A stretch of 64,000 bases of DNA from Pontibacter liquoris. Its GTDB lineage: Bacteria > Bacteroidota > Bacteroidia > Cytophagales > Hymenobacteraceae. A program made the translations under genes and the position numbers. The notes beneath the pieces are model-generated. The model did not search any database and was not told the DNA's origin. It saw only the letters and a list, made by a program, of their open reading frames with translations. Below are positions 36,467 to 45,553 of this stretch, piece by piece. The stretch lies in the NCBI RefSeq assembly GCF_022758235.1, contig NZ_JALEBG010000002.1:124001-188000 (forward strand), given 5' to 3'. Position 1 is the first letter of the stretch. Every line of letters begins with the position of its first letter.

Positions 36467-36823
36467 AAGTGATTAGACGCAAGTATAAGTCAATTGGATG
36501 TCCTGTTTTTGTTGAAGAACTTCTGGACAAAGGACTCAGGACAAATAACGTTATTTAGTTAGATATAAATCGAAAGGTAACTTGATATGCGGCAATATTA
36601 TCCCGCTTTGAAGGGGGATGTTTATACTTGCGGCCATACATGCAGAGAGATCATGTAGCACGCGTTTTAAACTTCAGTACAGAGCTGCATTTGCAACTGC
36701 TTTTTATCCCCTTACCCCCTTCAAAGCGGGACTCGTTTTGCACAAGCATTCTCTCAACGCATACTTCTGTTATACTTCCCCGGCACCTTGCAAGTAGGGC
36801 TTAGTGGCTATTTTCATACCTGG
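36467..36823. other. Gap between porZ and recO with a 17-bp inverted repeat
   Basis: 357 bases. TCCCGCTTTGAAGGGGG (36601-36617) and its exact complement (36715-36731) bound a 131-base segment. The right arm continues in a CCCCTTACCCCCT pyrimidine run of a kind often seen scattered through Cytophagales genomes (recollection). No reading frame. Could be a small MITE-like or REP-like element or a structured RNA. Confidence 0.5.
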
Positions 36824-39151
36824 TTACTCCAGCACCGCTATTTTGGTGATACACGCGTGGCCGCCTTTCCCGTCCGAGCTCATCACCAGGTATACGCCGG
36901 CTTTTACACGCTTGCCGTTGTAATCGCGCACATCCCAGGCCAAAGTGCCGCCGGTAGCATGCGTTTTATACACCAGCGTGCCCGTAATATCGGTAATACG
37001 CACATCGGCATTGTTGGGCAAGCCCGAGACACCCACCATACCTGTGTAATCGCGGCGCACCGGGTTTGGGAACACGTAGGCACAGGCAGGGGGGTTTTCG
37101 GTGATAGTGGCTTCGGCGCGGTACGAGGCAATGCCAGCATCAGTGGCTACAAACACTTCGCCGGACTGGTGCTCTACCGTTACCGACTGCACCTTATCGG
37201 AAGGCAACGGGCTATTCTGGGTTGTAAAATGCCGGATCAACTCATCACCGTCGGGGCTGAAAAGCCAGAGGCCGTTGTCGGTGCCCATCCATTTGCGGTT
37301 GGCACCGTCCACGGCTATACTTCGCACCACCTGTCCGTCCAGCAGCGGCCGGCGCGCAATAATTGGGATACGGGCATCGTAGGGCTGCGTCTCAAAAACA
37401 AAGCCCGGGTTATAGTATACGCCCACGCCGTTGCCGGTACCTACCCAGATATAGCCCATCAGATCTTTGGCTATACTATACACAGCGCCATCGGGCAGGC
37501 CGCCGTTCCCCTCCCCCACTGAAAGCGTACGCACGCGGTTCTCTTTTTCATCAAAAACCACCAGTCCGGTGCGGGTATTCCGGTAACGGGCAATTGAAAG
37601 CCACTTCACGCCAAAATCATCCACCAGCACCTGTTCCAGGTTGGTGCCGTCGGGCACGCCCGGCAGCGTAAAAGATTGCCAGGTAGCATCGGGGTGCAGC
37701 ACATGCAGGCCCGGCACTTTGGGCAGCTGGTTCCGGTCCACGACCCATACGTTTGCATCCTGATCTACCGCCACGCCCGTAATGCGCACACCGTCTGCTG
37801 TTCCATTGGAAGCCAGCAGTGGGCTGTTGGTTTTATCGTAGCGTTTGTTCTGCTTTAGGCCGCCCCAAGCAAGCAGGCCATTGCCATAGCTCCCAATGTA
37901 TAATTTGCCGGTACCCGGGTTATAGACAGCATCCACCAGATCCGTGGCCGGTGCCAGGTCCTTAGGTTCAGGATATAAGAAGGAATTATAGTTCTGCCAG
38001 GTGCCACTGGCATATTCGTAAATGCCATTGCGGTTGCCGAGGGGCAGGTAGTTCTGATCATAGCCGCCACTCAGCGCATACACCTTTCCGGCGGCAGCAT
38101 ACACCCGGAAAACATCGCTGGCAAAGGGGCCGTTCGGTGCAAAGGCGGTGGCATTTCCGTTCAGGTCCAGGCGCACCAAGCCGTGGCTTGCGTCTGCTAC
38201 CCATACTTTCCCGTCAGCTCCGGCCACCGCTGCCTGCGGGCTTTTTAACAGGTCAGATGCTAATGTTACCCGCTTCCCGTCAGGCTGCAATACCGTCACA
38301 CTGCTGGCGCCGGTAACTACCAGGTAGCCAGCCCCGGCTGAAACGTTTGCCATAGCTGTGCCCAGCGTTGCCACCGGCTCCCACTGCTTGCTGCTAAGCG
38401 CGTACACGCCTTGTGCATTGGTGCCTGCATAAAGAACCTGGTTATAGATGGCGAAGCTGTTAACCTGCGCCGCTGCGGCAAGGCCGTTATTCAGGGGATT
38501 CCAGCTACGAAAATCCTGCAGGTTTGTACCCGAGAGCTGTGCGGCCAGTATACCTGCGCCGGTGGCCAGGTACAGGCTATCGTTGCGGATGGCGGCCGCC
38601 TGCACGTTTACTGCCGTGCCCCCGGGCCCCAGGTTACTGTACGTTTCCCGGACTTCCAGCTGCTGTAAATCCAGCACCACCACCCCGAACGAGCAGGACA
38701 GATAGGCCAGTTTGTTGTGCACTAGTATGCTGTTGATGGCCTTGGGGCCCGAAATGGCTTTGCGGTAAATGTCGCTGATGTTGCTGATCTCGTTTCCACG
38801 CAGCAGGTCGATGCTGGTGCTCTTGTAAGCAATGATGAGCGTGCCCGTGGCTTCATCATACTGGATGGCGCTGATCTGCTGCTCGTGCAAACCGTCTGTT
38901 TTTGTGATGGGCTGCGTGGCGTTGAATTCTTTGTCGTAGTAGAAAAGCCCCTGCTGGGCGGCCAGGTATACTTTATCGCCGGCGTAGGCTACAGCTTTGC
39001 CTTGTTGGTAGGGCACATGCAGCTGCCAGGAGCCAAGCGGCAGGCGGCTCTGCGCCAGCACCCGCTGCCCCCACAAAAGCCCGGATAGCCCCAGCACCAG
39101 TTGCAGCAGCACCGGTAGTTTTTTAAGCTGAAGCAGGAGGATGCTTTTCAC
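36824..39151 (-). CDS. porZ: T9SS component PorZ-like (two beta-propellers and CTD)
   Basis: 775 residues. Signal peptide to about residue 33, then two-component-regulator-type propeller repeats: GSWQLHVPYQQGKAVAYAGDKVYLA, GLHEQQISAIQYDEATGTLII, VWVGTGNGVGVYYNP, WMGTDNGLWLFSPDG. The C-terminus (ACAYVFPNPVRRDYTGMVGV to GVYLVMSSDGKGG) is a T9SS-type sorting domain. PorZ is part of the attachment complex that joins cargo to A-LPS on the surface. recO next to porZ is, from memory, a frequent order in Bacteroidota. Confidence 0.9.
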   Translation of the reverse strand: MKSILLLQLKKLPVLLQLVLGLSGLLWGQRVLAQSRLPLGSWQLHVPYQQGKAVAYAGDKVYLAAQQGLFYYDKEFNATQPITKTDGLHEQQISAIQYDEATGTLIIAYKSTSIDLLRGNEISNISDIYRKAISGPKAINSILVHNKLAYLSCSFGVVVLDLQQLEVRETYSNLGPGGTAVNVQAAAIRNDSLYLATGAGILAAQLSGTNLQDFRSWNPLNNGLAAAAQVNSFAIYNQVLYAGTNAQGVYALSSKQWEPVATLGTAMANVSAGAGYLVVTGASSVTVLQPDGKRVTLASDLLKSPQAAVAGADGKVWVADASHGLVRLDLNGNATAFAPNGPFASDVFRVYAAAGKVYALSGGYDQNYLPLGNRNGIYEYASGTWQNYNSFLYPEPKDLAPATDLVDAVYNPGTGKLYIGSYGNGLLAWGGLKQNKRYDKTNSPLLASNGTADGVRITGVAVDQDANVWVVDRNQLPKVPGLHVLHPDATWQSFTLPGVPDGTNLEQVLVDDFGVKWLSIARYRNTRTGLVVFDEKENRVRTLSVGEGNGGLPDGAVYSIAKDLMGYIWVGTGNGVGVYYNPGFVFETQPYDARIPIIARRPLLDGQVVRSIAVDGANRKWMGTDNGLWLFSPDGDELIRHFTTQNSPLPSDKVQSVTVEHQSGEVFVATDAGIASYRAEATITENPPACAYVFPNPVRRDYTGMVGVSGLPNNADVRITDITGTLVYKTHATGGTLAWDVRDYNGKRVKAGVYLVMSSDGKGGHACITKIAVLE

Positions 39152-39166
39152 GGGGCGGTGGTCAGT

Positions 39167-39760
39167 TTACTTCTTACCCCTGAGGCCTTCCTGAAAACAG
39201 TGGCGGCAGCGGGCTTCATACGAGTCGGTTTCGCCCAGCAGCACCTGTGCTTCAGAAGCAGCGCTACGGAACGAGTAGGTGGCAATATCGCCGCACTGCA
39301 CACAAATGGCGTGCACTTTGGTTACGTACTCAGCCACGGCCATCAGGGCAGGCATCGGCCCGAAGGGGTTACCAAGGTAATCCATATCCAGGCCGGCCAC
39401 AATCACGCGTACGCCGCTGTTGGCCAGCTTTACGCATACTTCGGCCAGGCCATCGTCGAAAAACTGAGCTTCATCTATCCCCACTACATCGCAGCTGCCG
39501 CCCAACAGCAGCATATCCTGGGCAAAATCAATGGGCGTAGAGCGGATGGCATTGTCGTTGTGTGATACCACATCCAGGTCGTGGTAACGCTTGTCGATGG
39601 TAGGTTTAAAGATCTCCACTTTCTGCCTGGCGATCTTGGCACGGTTCAGCCGCCTGATCAACTCTTCGGTTTTCCCCGAAAACATCGACCCGCAGATCAC
39701 TTCTATCCATCCTCTCCTGTGGGCGTGGCTTTTATTGCCTACGCGGGGTTCTATAAACAT
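39167..39760 (-). CDS. tdk: Thymidine kinase
   Basis: 197 residues. P-loop [10 protein letters not shown] (residues 24-33), Walker-B-like [13 protein letters not shown], lasso region and a zinc ribbon with Cys pairs CVQC and CRHC. Type II thymidine kinase of the salvage pathway. Ends 16 bases before the porZ start, on the same strand. Confidence 0.96.
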   Translation of the reverse strand: MFIEPRVGNKSHAHRRGWIEVICGSMFSGKTEELIRRLNRAKIARQKVEIFKPTIDKRYHDLDVVSHNDNAIRSTPIDFAQDMLLLGGSCDVVGIDEAQFFDDGLAEVCVKLANSGVRVIVAGLDMDYLGNPFGPMPALMAVAEYVTKVHAICVQCGDIATYSFRSAASEAQVLLGETDSYEARCRHCFQEGLRGKK

Positions 39761-39909
39761 TTAATTTGGTATATGGCTTAATGGCTGGTTGTTGGTTGTT
39801 GGTTGTTAAATTGTTGAATTGTTAAATGGTTGGTTGATTAAATTGCTGGATGATCATCCTCAACACTTTCTAGCTCCTTACCTTTCTAACTTTCTAACTC
39901 TTTAACTTT

Positions 39910-40230
39910 CTAACTATACTTGAGGTGTGGCAATTGCGTTTGTTTCGGCACGCGGCCGCTCGCATTGCCGCTCTCTAATGTACACTGGCACGTCAATCGC
40001 TCGTTATCTTTCAGGCGGCCTTTCTCACGGTAGCGGCGTTCGCTGTCCGTAAGCGGGCTGAAATGCGCCAGGCCTTCCTTTACGATGATGCGGCAGGTAG
40101 TGCAGCGGCCTTTGCCTCCGCAGGCGTGCATCCAGTCGATGCCCTGGGCCTGAATGGCACGAAGCAGCGTTTGCCCCGGCTCCACCGTAATTTGGCGGCC
40201 ACCGAGGTTTTGCACTAACAACTTTGGCAT
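39910..40230 (-). CDS. [2Fe-2S] ferredoxin
   Basis: 106 residues. Cluster ligands C37, C43, C46 (HACGGKGRCTTCRI) and C81 (RLTCQC): the C-x5-C-x2-C spacing of the adrenodoxin/Isc type. The C-terminus extends 25 residues past the fold. Acidic/basic balanced and cytoplasmic. Partner reductase not visible. A second, distinct ferredoxin is encoded at 62094. Confidence 0.92.
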   Translation of the reverse strand: MPKLLVQNLGGRQITVEPGQTLLRAIQAQGIDWMHACGGKGRCTTCRIIVKEGLAHFSPLTDSERRYREKGRLKDNERLTCQCTLESGNASGRVPKQTQLPHLKYS

Positions 40231-40266
40231 ATTAATTTTATATCTTTACAGACGAAGGAAAACCCA

Positions 40267-41373
40267 ATGGAAGACAAATATAATCAATTACACCTGGAAC
40301 GGTACAGCAAACAGCTGGCAAATCTGCTATGCGACCGTCATTTTGCCTCTTACGATACGCTGAATGGCCCTCAGCTGATGGGCTTTACCCCCGTCAAGCA
40401 GGTTAATCTTTTCGTGATAAAGGAACTGCTGCTCCGCTGGCACCACGAGATGGCTAACCTGCGCAGCCCCTACTTCGATTATGAGCACGAGGAGGTAAAA
40501 GAGGCTTTGCTGCACTTTATGAACGTGCTCTCGCGCAAGATCCTGATGAAGCGCAACGCCTTCGAGCCCCTGCTGCAAAAGGCCATTTACGACACGTTTC
40601 TGGTAGTGCTGGACCCGGTAAGCACATTCGAGGAGAAATTCCTGCGCATACAAGAAGAGATCACCCTGCCCAAATTGCAGGAAAACCTCAAATACATTGA
40701 TATTGACAAACCGCTGTTTGCGGGCTTTGTGGAAACACTTTCGCCTACAAACCGCGACCGTGACTATATCCTGAGCCGCTTCCGGCTGTATGTGAACGCC
40801 AACCAGGGCAGCCGTACCACGTTAGATGAGCTGGTAACCCGCTTTGCTCCCCTGCTGCCCCTTACACCCGAAGAACTGACCGGCAAGAGCGCCACGTCCG
40901 CACCAGCCATACCTGCTAAGCCTACCCCTGTTGCCCCTGAGGAAGAAAAAGACGTAGTCGCGCCTATTCACACGGCGCAGCGCGAGGCACCGGTGCCGGT
41001 GCGCCCGGCGTATACATCGGCCAAAGACGAGACGGAGGACGAAGAGGAGGCCGAGGCAAACAAGCGCCCGACCCTGAACGATAACTTCCGGAAAGCAGCG
41101 GCGCCAGCCTCGCTGGCAGATGCCCACAGCAACCGTAGAATCGAATCGCTGAAAAACTCCATTTCCATTAACCAGCGTTTCAGCTTCATAAACGAATTGT
41201 TTGAAGGCGACAACCTGACCTACTACCAGGCCATCCAGACGCTGGATGCGATGCAGAGCGCCGCACAGGCGCACCAGTACGTGCAGCAGCAGCTGGCTTC
41301 TAAGTATGACTGGAGCAGGAAACAGGAGCATGTCCAGAAATTGCTGCGCCTGATCGACCGGAAATTCGCTTAA
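40267..41373 (+). CDS. Conserved hypothetical protein
   Basis: 368 residues, soluble, no signal. N-terminal helical domain (about 1-190: RYSKQLANLLCDRHF, LLLRWHHEMANLRSPYFDYEHEEV), a Pro/Glu/Ala-rich linker with an EDEEEAEAN acidic patch (about 200-265), then a small helical C-terminal domain (NSISINQRFSFINELFEGD...IQTLDAMQSAAQAHQYVQQQLA). The last part resembles tails of proteins found next to AAA-type or tubulin-like partners, but I cannot assign a family. Followed by a terminator. Confidence 0.8.
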   Translation: MEDKYNQLHLERYSKQLANLLCDRHFASYDTLNGPQLMGFTPVKQVNLFVIKELLLRWHHEMANLRSPYFDYEHEEVKEALLHFMNVLSRKILMKRNAFEPLLQKAIYDTFLVVLDPVSTFEEKFLRIQEEITLPKLQENLKYIDIDKPLFAGFVETLSPTNRDRDYILSRFRLYVNANQGSRTTLDELVTRFAPLLPLTPEELTGKSATSAPAIPAKPTPVAPEEEKDVVAPIHTAQREAPVPVRPAYTSAKDETEDEEEAEANKRPTLNDNFRKAAAPASLADAHSNRRIESLKNSISINQRFSFINELFEGDNLTYYQAIQTLDAMQSAAQAHQYVQQQLASKYDWSRKQEHVQKLLRLIDRKFA

Positions 41374-41681
41374 CAGGCACCTCTTTCATACAGCGCCCCG
41401 GCTTTCCGGGGCGTTTTTGTTTTTACGGCTTTTTACTTAGTGCCAGCAGGATAGCGGCGGCTGTTTCAGGGGCATTCACAAAATCTTCTGAAACACACGC
41501 AAAGAGGCCACGTACGGAGTTGGAAATAAGCATGTGAAACATTAATTATGCAGCTGCTTTGCCGGATGCTGTTGCCGGCAAGGCCTGAAATGGCGCCAAT
41601 GCTGCCGCTCTTACAGGCCCTGCCGCGACACAAAGTGCACGCACGACCGTAACTATTATTATATTAACCCTATTATCAGCC
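41374..41681. other. Intergenic region
   Basis: 308 bases. Apart from the terminator at its start and an AT-rich promoter-like end (TATTATTATATTAACC), I see nothing coding or repeated. Confidence 0.5.
41394..41420 (+). terminator. Rho-independent terminator
   Basis: Stem CGCCCCG / CGGGGCG around GCTTTC, then TTTTTGTTTTT. Confidence 0.88.
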
Positions 41682-42071
41682 ATGAAAGACGATTTGGATT
41701 ATGACGACGACTTCGCTTACAACAACTTTGATGACGAAGAAGAGGACGACGACTTTGGGATGACGTTTGAGGAGGATTTGTACCTGATGATAAGGGAAAA
41801 ACTCCGCGACACCATTCAGGAGTACAAAGGCAAATACCCTTTGCTGAAAAAACTGGAAAATGCGGTAAGTTCCTTTAAAGTGAACGCCAAGAATACCGAT
41901 GATTCTAAGTTTTACCCTTTGGCGGCCAAGTTGCTAAGCGAACACATCAAGCCCCTGACAGAGGAATCGGAAGAAATTCAGGAGATTTACGACAACATGC
42001 AAACCGACATCACGCGCTTTAAGAACCAGCGCGCCCATGGCTTCGAGGGTGATTTTTACCTTTCAGCCTAA
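41682..42071 (+). CDS. Acidic hypothetical protein
   Basis: 129 residues. The first 35 are almost all Asp/Glu/Asn/aromatic (MKDDLDYDDDFAYNN, DDEEEDDDFGMTFEEDL), followed by a compact amphipathic helical domain (LYLMIREKLRDTIQEYKGKYPLLKKLENAV, LAAKLLSEHIKPLTEESEEIQEIYDNM). No known domain. Closed by a terminator. Confidence 0.8.
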   Translation: MKDDLDYDDDFAYNNFDDEEEDDDFGMTFEEDLYLMIREKLRDTIQEYKGKYPLLKKLENAVSSFKVNAKNTDDSKFYPLAAKLLSEHIKPLTEESEEIQEIYDNMQTDITRFKNQRAHGFEGDFYLSA

Positions 42072-42095
42072 AACCATATTTCTACCCAGCTTATC

Positions 42096-42134
42096 AAAAG
42101 GCCCCTCCGGTTGCAACCCGGTGGGGCCTTTACT
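42096..42134 (+). terminator. Rho-independent terminator
   Basis: GGCCCC-T-CCGG paired to CCGG-T-GGGGCC, loop TTGCAAC, flanked by AAAA and TTTACTTTTTT. Confidence 0.85.
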
Positions 42135-42261
42135 TTTTTGCTGCGCACAACAGGATACCGATTATATTTATTGAAAGCCTGTTAAAACATTGGTTAACCG
42201 GTTTTATGACAAAGCCGTACATATAGTGCAATTATCCATAGGTGCTTGCAGAGTAAAAGTA

Positions 42262-42269
42262 TATATTTG
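42262..42269 (+). promoter_or_regulatory. -7 promoter element TATATTTG
   Basis: Exact TAnnTTTG box, 127 bases before the preferred start (42396) of the PH-like membrane protein and 16 bases before the alternative start at 42285. Confidence 0.5.
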
Positions 42270-42395
42270 CATGCAGCACAATGAATGCAACCATTTGGTG
42301 GCTTTTGGAATCTTGATTATGAACCTATACCGAAAGCTGTGATACTGACGTGCCTACGCTACCCAAAACATATCAAACTTAATACCCCTTCAGCC

Positions 42396-42866
42396 ATGGT
42401 TAATACTAGGCTTTTAGCAGGGGAGCAATACCTGATTCAAACAGTGGATAAAAGACTGGCGCTTACTACCCACCGTGTTATTCAACGCTTTGCTCCCTGG
42501 TCTTTCCGCAGAAACAAATTCCTGTTTCTGGAAGATATTGAAGCATGGAAAGTAAAAGCCACCGGCAACAGCCTTTACCTCTCGTTAAGCATTGCCTCTG
42601 CCCTGGCTGTTTATTTCAACGATTCGTTTGCCTTGCTGAGCGGCTTTTTTATTACCCTGTTTCTGATGACGCGCTACCGCCGCATCCACATTTTTTCGGC
42701 CGACCAGGTATTGGTATTGCCGCTGGAAGTGGAAGAAAGCCACGCGAGCAGCCTCATAGAAATGGTGCGGCAGGCACAACAAGACCGCATTAACCGGCTA
42801 AAGCAAACGGCGCCCGAAACAGCAGCCCAGCCGCTGGAGCAACCGGTTTATAGTTTAAGCGCCTAG
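42396..42866 (+). CDS. Hypothetical membrane protein with a PH-like domain
   Basis: 156 residues from the ATG at 42396; the frame continues upstream to 42285, but that extension looks non-coding. Order: a PH/GRAM-like segment (LLAGEQYLIQTVDKRLALTTHRVIQRF), two close membrane helices (about 60-78 and 80-100: SLSIASALAVYFNDSFALLSGFFITLFLMTRYRR) and a cytoplasmic tail. No recognised family; function unknown. Confidence 0.72.
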   Translation: MVNTRLLAGEQYLIQTVDKRLALTTHRVIQRFAPWSFRRNKFLFLEDIEAWKVKATGNSLYLSLSIASALAVYFNDSFALLSGFFITLFLMTRYRRIHIFSADQVLVLPLEVEESHASSLIEMVRQAQQDRINRLKQTAPETAAQPLEQPVYSLSA

Positions 42867-42964
42867 CCCGGCGCTTTTTTTCTGCCCTCCGCGCCTGTAA
42901 CGCAATAACTTGGCATCAATGTCGTATTATCGCTATCTTTCGGTGTTTATAGTCCGGATACAGT

Positions 42965-43957
42965 ATGCTAGCAGATGAATTGACGTACCAGAACAAAGTG
43001 AAGGCGAACCAGCAGAAGATTAAGCAGGTGCTAAGTGAAGTGGGCAAAGTGGTGGTTGGCCAGTCGTATATGGTCAACCGCTTGCTGATCGGCTTATTTA
43101 CCGGCGGCCACATTTTGCTGGAGGGCGTGCCCGGCCTGGCCAAAACACTGACCATCAACTCGCTGTCCAAAGCTTTGCGCCTGGATTTCCAGCGGATCCA
43201 GTTCACGCCCGATCTGCTCCCCTCCGACCTCATCGGCACGATGATCTATAACCAGAATGCCTCTAAGTTCGAGGTGAAGAAGGGGCCTATCTTTGCCAAC
43301 CTCATCCTTGCCGACGAAGTAAACCGCTCGCCGGCCAAAGTGCAGTCGGCGCTGCTGGAGGCGATGCAGGAAAAGCAAGTAACCATTGGCGAAACCACCT
43401 ACGACCTGGATCTGCCGTTCCTGGTACTGGCCACGCAAAACCCCGTGGAGCACGAAGGCACCTATCCCCTGCCTGAAGCACAGGTAGACCGCTTTATGAT
43501 GAAAGTATACATCGACTACCCTAAAAAGGCCGATGAACTGGAGATCATGCGCCGCATGGCCAACATGTCGTTTAACGACTCGGTGAATAAAGTGCTTTCC
43601 AAGCAGGATATTTTCGACATACGCAACGAGATAAACCAAGTACAGATCTCCGAAACGCTGGAGCGCTACATCATCGAGCTGGTGTTTGCCACGCGGCGGC
43701 CGGCCGAGTATGACCTGGCTGATTTTGCGCCTTACATTCAGTTTGGCGTATCGCCGCGCGCCAGCATCTCCCTGAACCGGGCTGCCAAAGCCGTGGCCTA
43801 CTTTGACGAGCGCGATTATGTGCTGCCCGAGGACATCAAAGAGGTCGCGCACGATGTGATGAACCACCGCATTATCCTCAACTACGAAGCAGAAGCCGAC
43901 GGCATCGCCACCAAAGATTTTATCGAAGCCATCCTGCGCAAAGTGCCGATCAGCTAA
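42965..43957 (+). CDS. MoxR family AAA+ ATPase
   Basis: 330 residues. Walker A GVPGLAKT (54-61), Walker B in NLILADEVNRSPAKVQSALLEAMQE, sensor ATQNPVEHEGTYPLPEAQVDRFMMKV and the C-terminal lid. MoxR ATPases act as chaperones that mature metalloproteins or regulate VWA/BatA-type envelope complexes; the usual DUF58 and BatA genes are not downstream here (a terminator and a lipoprotein gene on the opposite strand follow). Confidence 0.93.
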   Translation: MLADELTYQNKVKANQQKIKQVLSEVGKVVVGQSYMVNRLLIGLFTGGHILLEGVPGLAKTLTINSLSKALRLDFQRIQFTPDLLPSDLIGTMIYNQNASKFEVKKGPIFANLILADEVNRSPAKVQSALLEAMQEKQVTIGETTYDLDLPFLVLATQNPVEHEGTYPLPEAQVDRFMMKVYIDYPKKADELEIMRRMANMSFNDSVNKVLSKQDIFDIRNEINQVQISETLERYIIELVFATRRPAEYDLADFAPYIQFGVSPRASISLNRAAKAVAYFDERDYVLPEDIKEVAHDVMNHRIILNYEAEADGIATKDFIEAILRKVPIS

Positions 43958-44063
43958 CGATCAGCTTACTTAACTGGATTTATACTTGCCTAACACATTT
44001 CTGCAGGGCCGCAAAGCTGGCTTTCGGCTGGGTGCTTATACTTGCTATACTTCTCCTCACATA

Positions 44064-44093
44064 AAAGAGCCCGCCATACCTGGCGGGCTCTTC
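44064..44093 (-). terminator. Terminator of the TonB-receptor/lipoprotein unit
   Basis: 12-bp stem AAGAGCCCGCCA / TGGCGGGCTCTT, loop TACC, T-tail on the minus strand; it separates this unit from the convergent moxR. Confidence 0.85.
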
Positions 44094-44177
44094 GCAAACC
44101 GGGAGACTAAGCCGATCCGCTCAGACTGCACCGAATGTTCTCACCCATACATCTGCAGCCTGTATCTGTTTGAGGGA

Positions 44178-45518
44178 TTAATAATCCGCGTTAACAGGAT
44201 CAAAGTTAGTCCAGCCGGCAGTCCAGTCAGTTGCACCGAAAGCGCCTCTGTAGGCCACTTGCTCAAAGCCTGCCAGTCCGGTAAAGTCAGCACCTGTTAG
44301 CAGCTCAGAACCGGCACCAGGCACAAAAGTCGGTGCACCAGCCTGCTTAAACGAACCTTCTACTTTCATATCGGCATTGGCTGCTTTCTGCGCGTTGTTG
44401 TTGCTTGTGAACCAGGCATTGATGTCGAACTGGTTATCCTTCACGTTTAGCGGAGTAGTCGAAGCAATGATCACGTTGTTCTTGAACTGCAGTGTGTTGT
44501 TGGTGGCGTTACTTGCCGTAGCCACACCATCCAGCAGCAAACCTTTTGGCCAGCCTGCAATTACCGAGTTGTAAACCGAAATACTGCTGTTGCGGCGGAT
44601 GTGCATGCCACTGGCGAACTGTGAGTTAACGGTAGTGGTAGGCGTAGCCAGCGGGCCGAACAAGCTCACATTGGAGAACCTGGCGCTTGTCACCGGGCCG
44701 TTGGTGGTGCCTTTGCTATCGTTGTCCGACTCAAAACCGTTGGAGCTCGATACGTCGGCCACATTCGGATCAGCGATCCCTACCAGGTACTGCAGCGTGC
44801 CGGAGTAACCGTTGTCGGTATCGAACATGTCGTCTACATTCTTGTAAGCGACCAGGTGTTTGGCATTCACGTTGCCCCCAAACCACTCGAAAGAATCATC
44901 GCCGCTATAAGATACTTGTACAAAGTCAATCTCTGTACCGCTACCCACGCCGCCCAAAGTGATGCCGTTGATCTCGTTATCGGTCTGGTAAGCAATGCCG
45001 CCAAACTCCACGCGCACATACTTGAGCACGCCCGAGTTATCATCGGCTTTGCTGCCCCCATACATTCTGTCTACGCCACCCTCGATGGCTGCGGAGCTAC
45101 CCAGGTTTACGGGCGCATTACCCAGTATGATCAGGCCGCCCCAGTCGCCGGCTTTGCGGGCACCTTTGGCTTCGTTGGAAGTGAAAACGATCGGCTTATC
45201 GGCAGTACCGCGAGCAATAATCTGCGCGCCGCGCTCGATGATCAGAGAGCCTTTTGTATTCTTATCGCCTTTGATGATGGTGCCTGGCTCGATGGTTAGT
45301 TTGGCAGGCGCCTGCACGTAGACAAATCCCTTCAACAAGTATTTCTTGTCTGCCTTCAGCGTCATGTCAGCTGTGATATTGCCGCTAAGCTCCACCACAC
45401 CGGTTGTCTGATCGATCGGTGTTACCGTGTCGCTGTCGTTCTTGTCGTCGCAGGATACGGTGGCTACACCTAAAAGAGCCAGTAATAGTAATGTGCTTCC
45501 TTTTTTCATCATTTTCAT
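44178..45518 (-). CDS. Beta-helix lipoprotein, partner of the TonB receptor
   Basis: 446 residues. Lipobox GVATVSC (Cys23). The mature protein is a long parallel beta-helix-like series with many Gly/Asp/Asn turns (LKYVRVEFGGIAYQTDNEINGITLGGVGSGTE split into rungs; NGFESDNDSKGTTNGPV; SVYNSVIAGWPKGLLLDG). Calcium-binding-type Asp clusters occur. Starts 35 bases after the TonB receptor stop, on the same strand. SusCD-like receptor-lipoprotein pairing; the pho-box promoter implies a phosphate-compound substrate, unproven. Confidence 0.82.
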   Translation of the reverse strand: MKMMKKGSTLLLLALLGVATVSCDDKNDSDTVTPIDQTTGVVELSGNITADMTLKADKKYLLKGFVYVQAPAKLTIEPGTIIKGDKNTKGSLIIERGAQIIARGTADKPIVFTSNEAKGARKAGDWGGLIILGNAPVNLGSSAAIEGGVDRMYGGSKADDNSGVLKYVRVEFGGIAYQTDNEINGITLGGVGSGTEIDFVQVSYSGDDSFEWFGGNVNAKHLVAYKNVDDMFDTDNGYSGTLQYLVGIADPNVADVSSSNGFESDNDSKGTTNGPVTSARFSNVSLFGPLATPTTTVNSQFASGMHIRRNSSISVYNSVIAGWPKGLLLDGVATASNATNNTLQFKNNVIIASTTPLNVKDNQFDINAWFTSNNNAQKAANADMKVEGSFKQAGAPTFVPGAGSELLTGADFTGLAGFEQVAYRGAFGATDWTAGWTNFDPVNADY

Positions 45519-45553
45519 GGTTATAGGTTGTTGTCTTGTTTGATTATAGTTGC

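Noticed and set aside
36788..37522. Plus-strand open frame of 244 codons opposite porZ
   Set aside because: Shadow of porZ on the other strand; composition and motif content belong to PorZ.
43094..43867. Minus-strand open frame of 257 codons opposite moxR
   Set aside because: High-GC antisense shadow of a clear AAA+ gene.
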